This document shows positions 1-4,597 of a DNA stretch of 13,957 bases, one piece after another. This DNA comes from an uncultured Prevotella sp. GTDB taxonomy: Bacteria; Bacteroidota; Bacteroidia; Bacteroidales; Bacteroidaceae. The translations under genes were made by a program, and so were the position numbers. Each line of letters opens with the position of its first letter. The stretch's first letter is position 1. The notes under the pieces are model-generated. The model saw nothing but the letters and a program-made list of their open reading frames with translations, had not been told where the DNA came from and searched no databases. Where the stretch lies: NCBI GenBank assembly GCA_905202125.1, contig CAJKQX010000066.1, positions 1 through 13,957 on the forward strand, given 5' to 3'.

Positions 1-44
1 AACACGTGAACAGACAATACGATAACCATCATTCATGCCCATTG

Positions 45-60
45 TCGGTCTTATGACCGA
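45..60. other. Short inverted repeat upstream of glycerate kinase
   Basis: A 6-bp perfect inverted repeat (TCGGTC, loop TTAT, GACCGA) is followed on the plus strand by TTTGGGTTT. It could be a weak terminator for a gene left of the window or an operator next to the glycerate kinase promoter at 69-76. The stem is short, so its function is unproven. Confidence 0.3.
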
Positions 61-68
61 TTTGGGTT

Positions 69-77
69 TATAGTTGC
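69..77 (+). promoter_or_regulatory. Putative -7 promoter element for glycerate kinase
   Basis: TATAGTTGC matches the Bacteroidota -7 consensus TAnnTTTG at 7 of 8 positions and shares the trailing C seen at the other promoters here. It lies 33 bp before the chosen ATG. No good -33 TTTG box is seen at the expected distance, so this is a moderate call. Confidence 0.4.
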
Positions 78-109
78 ATGACCCCGATGAGGTTGGAAAA
101 TACTATGAA

Positions 110-1195
110 ATGACAAACAAATACATTGTTGCGATGGATTCCTTCAAGGGCAGTCTGTCGTCTCTCGATGCCGGAATGGCCGTGACTGATGCGCTGAAGG
201 GTGCGGATGGTGGGGCCGATGTGACGGTGATACCCGTCTCTGATGGTGGTGAGGGCATGCTCGATACGTTCATGACCTTTGCCTCGTGGCGCAAGATATC
301 GGTCGATGTGCACGATCTGATGATGCGTCCGTGCCGTGCCGAATATATCGTTCTGCCAGATGGTACGGCCGTGATTGAGACAGCCCGCGTTGTGGGACTC
401 TCGCTTGTCGAAGAGTCATTGCGCAATCCGCTGGTCGCCACATCCTATGGAGTGGGTGAGATGATGGCCCACGCCGTGCGCAGTGGGTGTTGCCGCATGG
501 TCATAGGGCTCGGTGGCAGTGGTGTGAGCGATGCCGGCATAGGGATGATACGGGCGCTGATAGACATCTTCGCTCCACATGCCACGGCTGACGCCTTGCT
601 CGATGGCGAGCTCGGACAGTGCCGTATCACGGTGGCCTCCGATGTTACCAGTCCGCTATGTGGTCCCGATGGCGCCGCCCGCATGTTCGGCGGACAGAAA
701 GGAGCCGACGCCGCGATGATAGAAAAACTCGAGGGTCGCGCCGCGCGCTTTGCCTCCCTGTCGGCACGTCATTTCGGTTACGACCGCTCGTCCGAGCCCG
801 GAGCAGGAGCCGCCGGAGGATTGGGCTATGCCCTGATGCAGTATCTCGGAGCCGAGATGAGGTCCGGTGCCGACATTGTGCTCGATATGGCGGGATTTGA
901 CCGTCTGATAGCCGATGCCACATGTGTGGTCACCGGCGAGGGCCATGCCGACCGTCAGACCCTCGAGGGCAAGTTGCCCGCACGAGTGCTCGGACGTGCC
1001 CGGGTGCTCGGTGTGCCCGTATGGCTCGTTGCGGGAGGCGTGGATGATGCGCCGTATTTATCCAATGCCGGTTTTACCCGTATTGCCTCCGTCAGTCCCG
1101 AGGACATGCCCCTCTGTCAAGCCATGCTGCCAGATGTGGCCCGTGCAAATATCCGCCTGACAGTGCATAAGATGATGAACAACGCGGATATTTAA
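110..1195 (+). CDS. glxK: Glycerate kinase (GK class II, GlxK/GarK family)
   Basis: This is a 361-residue cytosolic enzyme that should phosphorylate D-glycerate with ATP to 2- or 3-phosphoglycerate, feeding glycerate into lower glycolysis. Family signatures visible are the N-terminal DSFKGSLSS (10-18), SDGGEGM (44-50), the glycine-rich GLGGSGVSDAGIGM (133-146), GQKGAD (195-200), GAAGGLGYAL (233-242) and TGEGHADRQTLEGK (275-288). The length is slightly below the usual 370-380 residues. I chose the ATG at 110, which gives the conserved beginning MTNKYIVAMDSFKG. A TTG at 74 in the same frame only adds 12 unconserved residues and lies inside the promoter candidate. In the central loop many relatives have GGSATNDGG, while this protein has GGSGVSDAG, keeping the Asp (141). 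It appears monocistronic, since a hairpin follows at 1229-1260. The family assignment is secure, but the product isomer is not readable from sequence. Confidence 0.93.
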   Translation: MTNKYIVAMDSFKGSLSSLDAGMAVTDALKGADGGADVTVIPVSDGGEGMLDTFMTFASWRKISVDVHDLMMRPCRAEYIVLPDGTAVIETARVVGLSLVEESLRNPLVATSYGVGEMMAHAVRSGCCRMVIGLGGSGVSDAGIGMIRALIDIFAPHATADALLDGELGQCRITVASDVTSPLCGPDGAARMFGGQKGADAAMIEKLEGRAARFASLSARHFGYDRSSEPGAGAAGGLGYALMQYLGAEMRSGADIVLDMAGFDRLIADATCVVTGEGHADRQTLEGKLPARVLGRARVLGVPVWLVAGGVDDAPYLSNAGFTRIASVSPEDMPLCQAMLPDVARANIRLTVHKMMNNADI

Positions 1196-1228
1196 TCTCA
1201 CACACTCATCGTAAAATATCTATTGTGT

Positions 1229-1260
1229 GACAAAATGTCTTCCTGTACAGACATTTTGTC
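1229..1260 (+). terminator. Perfect 12-bp hairpin: terminator of glycerate kinase, or tandem operator for hsp20
   Basis: The arms at 1229-1240 and 1249-1260 are perfectly complementary around an 8-nt loop. The T-rich run TGTCTTTTTCCTT follows at 1261-1273, so the element can act as an intrinsic terminator 33 bp past the glycerate kinase stop. Each arm is itself an interrupted palindrome of form GACA-N3-TGTC (1229-1239 and 1250-1260), and the two copies are spaced exactly 21 bp. That geometry would also suit a dimeric repressor binding upstream of the Hsp20 gene. Confidence 0.6.
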
Positions 1261-1271
1261 TGTCTTTTTCC

Positions 1272-1288
1272 TTATGGCACGTTTGTTG
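1272..1288. other. Inverted repeat TTTGT-N7-ACAAA upstream of hsp20
   Basis: TTTGT (1272-1276) and ACAAA (1284-1288) form an interrupted palindrome about 80 bp before the hsp20 start. No canonical TAnnTTTG element was found between 1261 and 1366, so this region may contain a non-standard (for example stress-type) promoter or an operator. The assignment is tentative. Confidence 0.25.
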
Positions 1289-1351
1289 TGAATACAAAGG
1301 TGTAAGCCTCAATCTTAAGAGGCCCGAAACAGAGTAATAACAACATAAAAT

Positions 1352-1358
1352 AAGGAGG
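1352..1358 (+). promoter_or_regulatory. Strong Shine-Dalgarno site of hsp20
   Basis: AAGGAGG, a perfect complement to the 16S rRNA tail, ends 8 nt before the hsp20 ATG at 1367. None of the other nine genes in this window has a comparable site at that distance, so it is exceptional locally. It also fixes the start codon. Confidence 0.85.
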
Positions 1359-1366
1359 AAAAAATT

Positions 1367-1783
1367 ATGTTACCGGTTTATAGAAATTCATGGATACCCG
1401 ATGTGTTCAACGATTTGTTTGTCAACATGCCCAAGACCAATGCCACCGCTCCGGCATTGAATGTCAAGGAGATTGATAAACAGTATGTAGTCGAGATTGC
1501 CGCTCCGGGTATGCGCAAGGAAGACTTTGAGGTTCACATCAACAACGAGGGCGACCTCACCATCAAGATGGAGAACAAGCGCGAGAAGACCGAGAACGAT
1601 AAGAGATATCATTATCTGCGTCGCGAGTTTGCCTATTCGCATTTCGAGCAGACACTCGTACTGCCCGACGATGTGGACAAGGAGAAGATCAAAGCCAGTG
1701 TGGCCGACGGCGTACTCACCATCGAACTGCCAAAGATCTGCAAGCAAGAGCACACCGTGACCAGACAGATATCAGTGGAGTAA
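1367..1783 (+). CDS. hsp20: Small heat-shock protein, Hsp20/alpha-crystallin family
   Basis: This 138-residue ATP-independent holdase chaperone is expected to form oligomers that bind unfolding proteins in the cytosol for later refolding by DnaK/ClpB-type machines. A short N-terminal arm (1-28) contains the typical beginning 'YRNSWIPDVFNDLF'. The alpha-crystallin domain spans roughly 29-124, with AAPGMRKEDF (45-54), FEQTLVLPDDVD (93-104) and the signature ADGVLTIELPK (113-123). The C-terminal tail carries the I-x-V oligomerisation motif, ISV (135-137). The start is fixed by the strong ribosome binding site at 1352-1358. The gene stands alone and converges with a tlpA-like gene across a shared terminator. 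Regulation is probably by heat or stress through the palindromic region at 1229-1288, but that is inference. Confidence 0.95.
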   Translation: MLPVYRNSWIPDVFNDLFVNMPKTNATAPALNVKEIDKQYVVEIAAPGMRKEDFEVHINNEGDLTIKMENKREKTENDKRYHYLRREFAYSHFEQTLVLPDDVDKEKIKASVADGVLTIELPKICKQEHTVTRQISVE

Positions 1784-1852
1784 CAGCAGATACGACATCT
1801 CGCAACAATAATATTAATTATAAAAGACACATAAAAAAATTATTAAAAAGCG

Positions 1853-1885
1853 AAAAGACGAAGACCTTGATGGTCCTCGCCTTTT
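1853..1885. terminator. Bidirectional terminator between hsp20 and the tlpA-like gene
   Basis: Arms at 1853-1866 and 1872-1885 surround a 5-nt loop. Read on the minus strand the 14-bp stem is complete with two G-U pairs and is followed by CGCTTTTTAATAATTTTTTT, an ideal terminator for the tlpA-like gene. Read on the plus strand the same two positions become A-C mismatches, but a run of T (1888-1894) follows, so it also serves hsp20. Confidence 0.85.
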
Positions 1886-1942
1886 CCTTTTTTTATGCTG
1901 TCTGTGTGCAGTATGCACCTTTCGATATCCCGCTATGCGTCA

Positions 1943-3046
1943 TTAGAATCCGTAGATCTCCTTGAGTTTTTCGCCCAGTTTGTCGCCGCGGAGGTCCATG
2001 CCTACCACTTTGCCCTCCGGATCGACGAGCAGGCTCGACGGTATCGACTTGATGTTGTAGAGATCGGAGGCAGCCGATTTCCATCCCTTGAGGTCGGACA
2101 GGTTGATCCATTTCATGCCTAAGTCCTCTATGCCTTTCTTCCATGCGGCTTCGGTGTTGTCGAACGACAGACCCACAATCTCAAATCCTTTGGAGTGATA
2201 TTTCTCATAGTTGGCCTTCACATTGGGCATCTCGCCACGGCACGGACCACACCAGCTGGCCCAGAAATCGATGAGCACATAGTTGCCTTTGCCGCAATAT
2301 TCGCTCAGTTTGTGAGGTTTGCCCTCGGTGTCGTTCATCTCCAGATCCTTGAATTGGGTGCCTATGACTGCCATCTTTTTTGTCAGATTGTCGTATTGGG
2401 CTTTGGCTTTGGCTGCCATCGGGTGTTGCACGTATGCGAATTGGGGGTTGAACAACTCTTTGAGTTCGTCGTATTCGCAGCTGTAAAACACACGGTCGAT
2501 ATACAAAGCCGGTATGATATTGTCCGTGTTCTCCCTGATTATGCTCAATGCCAGTTGCTCCATCTTGTTTTGGACAGGCTCGATGTCTTTCATCAGTTGG
2601 TTGTATGCGGCCCGCATGTTCTCCTGGTCCTTGTTGTCTTTCACGGCCTCGTTGTACTTCTTGATGTACGGTGACATCTCCTTGCTCAGTTCTTCGTTGG
2701 CTTTCTCGTAGCCTATGAGCTTCATGTTAAGAGGTGAACCTTTCATGCTCATGGTCTCCGTGTCAACCGTGATGGGTTGGCCGTCGTTGATGAAAAATAC
2801 CGTATTGTCTGTCATGATGGCAAGGAAAGCGTCTTTGTCGCTTTCGCCCTTGATGGTGAATCTGCCGTTCTTCACTTCCGCACTGTCGATAGCCTCAATG
2901 CTTTTCGCGGGGTTCTTGATGTACACTTTCTTCACCTCCGACGGGCAAGTACCCTTGATGTCGTAGGTCATCTTGCTGTTGGCGTCCTGTGCCTGGCATG
3001 CGAGGGCAGCGAGAACGAGCGATGCTGATGCTATAATACGTCTCAT
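1943..3046 (-). CDS. TlpA-like thiol-disulfide oxidoreductase with DUF4369-type N-terminal region
   Basis: This 367-residue exported protein belongs to the Bacteroidota redoxin group that reduces or rearranges disulfides outside the cytoplasm. An N-terminal signal sequence (MRRIIASASLVLAALAC, then QAQ) suggests cleavage near residue 17-20. A Cys at 17 could be lipidated, but the preceding residues fit a lipobox poorly. Residues 25-110 resemble the beta-rich DUF4369 domain common in this group. A charged helical linker (112-225) follows, and then a thioredoxin fold (229-367). That fold carries the active site WCGPC at 265-269 and the cis-proline segment SIPSSLLVD (334-342, Pro336). The gene is monocistronic, convergent with hsp20 and divergent from the queuosine operon. 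Its substrate cannot be inferred from the context. The thioredoxin call is certain and the DUF4369 call is likely. Confidence 0.92.
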   Translation of the reverse strand: MRRIIASASLVLAALACQAQDANSKMTYDIKGTCPSEVKKVYIKNPAKSIEAIDSAEVKNGRFTIKGESDKDAFLAIMTDNTVFFINDGQPITVDTETMSMKGSPLNMKLIGYEKANEELSKEMSPYIKKYNEAVKDNKDQENMRAAYNQLMKDIEPVQNKMEQLALSIIRENTDNIIPALYIDRVFYSCEYDELKELFNPQFAYVQHPMAAKAKAQYDNLTKKMAVIGTQFKDLEMNDTEGKPHKLSEYCGKGNYVLIDFWASWCGPCRGEMPNVKANYEKYHSKGFEIVGLSFDNTEAAWKKGIEDLGMKWINLSDLKGWKSAASDLYNIKSIPSSLLVDPEGKVVGMDLRGDKLGEKLKEIYGF

Positions 3047-3093
3047 TTTCTTATTGTTTTTATTTGTTGTTTGTTATGTGTCTGATAATTCCG

Positions 3094-3104
3094 GTCCGCC
3101 GGAC
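3094..3104 (-). other. GTCCG-C-CGGAC palindrome in the tlpA-like leader
   Basis: An 11-base near-perfect palindrome lies 48 bp upstream of the tlpA-like start. A matching GTCCG/CGGAC element occurs at 13649-13661 in the pepT leader. In both cases it lies 53 bp from the proposed -7 box. It may be an RNA hairpin or a shared operator; function is unknown. Confidence 0.35.
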
Positions 3105-3111
3105 AAATATA
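3104..3111 (-). promoter_or_regulatory. Alternative -7 element of the tlpA-like gene
   Basis: On the minus strand this reads TATATTTG, a full match to TAnnTTTG, 57 bp before the start codon. It lacks the following C found at the other promoters in this window and has no convincing -33 box. It is therefore ranked behind the candidate at 3157-3164. Confidence 0.35.
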
Positions 3112-3125
3112 TCTGCCTTATTGGA

Positions 3126-3149
3126 TTTTATCGTCAGTCAACGATAAAA
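3126..3149. other. Perfect 9-bp inverted repeat at the tlpA-like promoter
   Basis: TTTTATCGT (3126-3134) and ACGATAAAA (3141-3149) are exact complements separated by 6 nt. The repeat lies immediately downstream of the minus-strand -7 candidate at 3157-3164, so it would overlap the transcription start. It could be an operator or a 5'-terminal mRNA hairpin. It is not followed by a clear T tract on either strand, which argues against a terminator. Confidence 0.5.
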
Positions 3150-3155
3150 GTTTGG

Positions 3156-3164
3156 GCAAATGTA
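3156..3164 (-). promoter_or_regulatory. Putative -7 promoter element of the tlpA-like gene
   Basis: Minus-strand TACATTTGC fits the TAnnTTTGC form shared by yhhQ, oadA, lptD and pepT. It would give a leader of roughly 105 nt, close to that of pepT. The -33 region has no clean TTTG. Confidence 0.45.
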
Positions 3165-3186
3165 ATCAAAATATTTGGTTCGTATC

Positions 3187-3215
3187 TTGTTTTTGACCGA
3201 AAATGAGTAACTTTG
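3187..3215 (+). promoter_or_regulatory. Promoter of the yhhQ-queF operon
   Basis: The -7 element TAACTTTG (3208-3215, followed by C) is a full match to the Bacteroidota consensus. It is preceded after 18 bp by TTG (3187-3189), a partial -33 box. Transcription should begin near 3220, leaving a leader of about 40 nt that is almost entirely occupied by the aptamer at 3231-3261. Confidence 0.65.
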
Positions 3216-3225
3216 CGCAAATTTA

Positions 3226-3267
3226 ATGACAGAGTGCTTGCTTAACCTCTTAAAAAACAAGAAATGA
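3226..3267 (+). CDS. Possible 13-codon leader ORF overlapping yhhQ
   Basis: ATG at 3226 opens a frame encoding MTECLLNLLKNKK. It stops at TGA 3265-3267 and so overlaps the yhhQ start as ATGA. Its ATG lies only a few bases after the predicted transcription start, so it would be translated as a nearly leaderless message. It covers the whole proposed preQ1 aptamer. A short open frame like this can arise by chance, so it is listed as possible only. Confidence 0.25.
   Translation: MTECLLNLLKNKK
3231..3261 (+). promoter_or_regulatory. PreQ1-I type riboswitch aptamer in the yhhQ-queF leader
   Basis: Stem P1 is AGAG (3231-3234) with CTCT (3247-3250). The loop TGCTTGCTTAAC (3235-3246) is 12 nt, the length I recall for the Bacillus subtilis queC aptamer. 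The tail TAAAAAACAAG (3251-3261) gives pseudoknot P2: CTTG (3237-3240) with CAAG (3258-3261), four perfect pairs. Equivalents of the ligand-contacting bases are present: the first loop U (3235), the C just before P1 3' (3246) and the A just before P2 3' (3257). P1 is 4 bp instead of 5. P2 ends 2 nt before the yhhQ ATG and no terminator follows. Ligand binding would therefore hide the translation start and lower expression when preQ1 is plentiful. The downstream genes are a queuosine-precursor transporter and QueF, exactly the expected regulon. Confidence 0.72.
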
Positions 3268-3956
3268 ATCATCGTCGAAACTATTCGGTGAGTGTGCTCT
3301 TTATGCTTTTCAGCATACTCTTTTGCGTTTGTCTGATTACGGCAAACGTGCTCGAGACAAAGCAGATGACGTTTGGTCCGCTCAACATCACAGGCGGACT
3401 GCTCGTCTTTCCCGTGTCATATATCATCAACGACTGTGTGTGTGAGGTGTGGGGATATGCCAAAGCCCGGCTACTGATATGGATAGGCTTTCTGATGAAC
3501 TTTATCTTCGTGATGTTCGGAGCATTGGCCGATGCCATCCCGGGAGCACCTTATTGGGACAACGAGGCCGGCTTTCATGCCGTGTTCGGACTGGCTCCGC
3601 GCATAGCGTTGGCATCGTTCGTGGCGTTCATCGCGGGCTCGTTCATCAATGCCTACGTCATGAGCAGGATGAAGGTGGCATCCGGCGGACGCCATTTCTC
3701 GGCACGTGCCGTGGTAAGTACGGTGTTCGGCGAAACGGCCGACTCGCTCATTTTCTTCCCATTGGCACTCTCGGGCGTGGTGCCTCTCGGTGAGATGCCG
3801 TCGCTGATAATATCGCAGGTGATACTCAAGACGCTCTACGAAATCCTTGTTCTGCCCCTTACGATAAGGGTGGTGCGCAAGACCAAAGAGATGGAAGCCA
3901 CCGACACTTACGACCGGAACGTCAATTACAGCATCTGGAAAATATTCAATATATGA
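3264..3956 (+). CDS. yhhQ: Queuosine precursor transporter, YhhQ/VUT family (DUF165)
   Basis: This 230-residue inner-membrane protein is expected to import 7-deazaguanine precursors (preQ0 and/or preQ1) used to make queuosine in tRNA. Six hydrophobic segments are visible at about 9-29, 38-56, 66-90, 108-135, 150-170 and 178-202. Family features include ITANVLETK (25-33), the acidic DCVCEVWGYAKAR (57-69) and FGETADSLIFFPLA (154-167), plus the hydrophilic C-terminal tail DTYDRNVNY typical of Bacteroidota members. Its stop codon overlaps the queF start by 4 nt (ATGA), so the two are translationally coupled. The leader holds a preQ1-I-like aptamer directly before the ATG, consistent with feedback control by the imported product. 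No Shine-Dalgarno sequence is present. The family assignment is firm; the exact transported base is inferred. Confidence 0.93.
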   Translation: MNHRRNYSVSVLFMLFSILFCVCLITANVLETKQMTFGPLNITGGLLVFPVSYIINDCVCEVWGYAKARLLIWIGFLMNFIFVMFGALADAIPGAPYWDNEAGFHAVFGLAPRIALASFVAFIAGSFINAYVMSRMKVASGGRHFSARAVVSTVFGETADSLIFFPLALSGVVPLGEMPSLIISQVILKTLYEILVLPLTIRVVRKTKEMEATDTYDRNVNYSIWKIFNI

Positions 3957-4426
3957 ACAACAACGATAATAGAAAAGACGAGGGACTGCGCGCCCTCGGC
4001 ACCACGACAAAATACTCGGCCGACTACAATCCCGCCGTGCTCGAGACATTCGTCAACAAACATCAGGACAACGACTATTGGGTGAAGTTCAATTGTCCCG
4101 AGTTCACATCTCTGTGTCCCATCACCGGACAGCCCGACTTTGCCGAGATACGCATCTCCTACATCCCCGATGTGAAGATGGTGGAAAGCAAGAGCCTCAA
4201 GCTATATCTGTTCAGTTTTCGCAATCACGGCGATTTTCATGAGGACTGCGTCAATATCATCATGAAGGATCTCATCGCCCTGATGCAGCCCCGATACATC
4301 GAGGTCACCGGACTGTTCACCCCCCGCGGCGGCATAAGCATACATCCCTATGCCAACTACGGCAGGCCGGGAACAAAATACGAGCGCATGGCCGAGCACC
4401 GCATGATGAATCACGACATGGGCTGA
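3953..4426 (+). CDS. queF: NADPH-dependent 7-cyano-7-deazaguanine reductase QueF
   Basis: QueF reduces the nitrile of preQ0 to the primary amine of preQ1 using two NADPH, in the cytosol. This is the short unimodular form (157 residues). The catalytic motif EFTSLCPITGQPDF (50-63) supplies the nucleophilic Cys55 and the acid Asp62. The family signature ESKSLKLYLFSFRNH (78-92) is intact, and HEDCVN (96-101) supplies Glu97. All of these fall at the same residue numbers as in the B. subtilis enzyme. It follows yhhQ with an ATGA overlap, forming a two-gene operon. No queC, queD or queE lies here, so preQ0 must be made elsewhere in the genome or imported by the adjacent transporter. No clear terminator is seen after the stop. 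Confidence 0.97.
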   Translation: MNNNDNRKDEGLRALGTTTKYSADYNPAVLETFVNKHQDNDYWVKFNCPEFTSLCPITGQPDFAEIRISYIPDVKMVESKSLKLYLFSFRNHGDFHEDCVNIIMKDLIALMQPRYIEVTGLFTPRGGISIHPYANYGRPGTKYERMAEHRMMNHDMG

Positions 4427-4546
4427 CCCGCAGGAAAACATCGTCGGGACCTTCGTGAACGGCATTTGCAACCGGCCGCCATGCTTAGTATAAAGTAAAA
4501 GTTGCTAAAAAAGTTTCATATCGTCTGTACTTTGAAATATTTTGCC

Positions 4547-4555
4547 TACTTTTGC
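4547..4555 (+). promoter_or_regulatory. Putative -7 promoter element of the oadA-like gene
   Basis: TACTTTTGC matches TAnnTTTG fully and lies 43 bp before the ATG at 4598. The expected -33 position holds only a weak TCTG at 4524-4527. The following 40 nt is an A-rich leader without a Shine-Dalgarno site. Confidence 0.6.
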
Positions 4556-4597
4556 AAATCTGAAAGGTATATCAGCAAGAAAAAAACGAAATTATAT

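Noticed and set aside
74..109. N-terminal extension of glycerate kinase from a TTG start
   Set aside because: It adds 12 residues before the conserved start and overlaps the promoter candidate at 69-76.
4502..4597. N-terminal extension of the oadA-like gene from a TTG start
   Set aside because: The extra 32 residues are unconserved and would include the -7 promoter element at 4547-4554; the ATG at 4598 gives the expected carboxyltransferase beginning.
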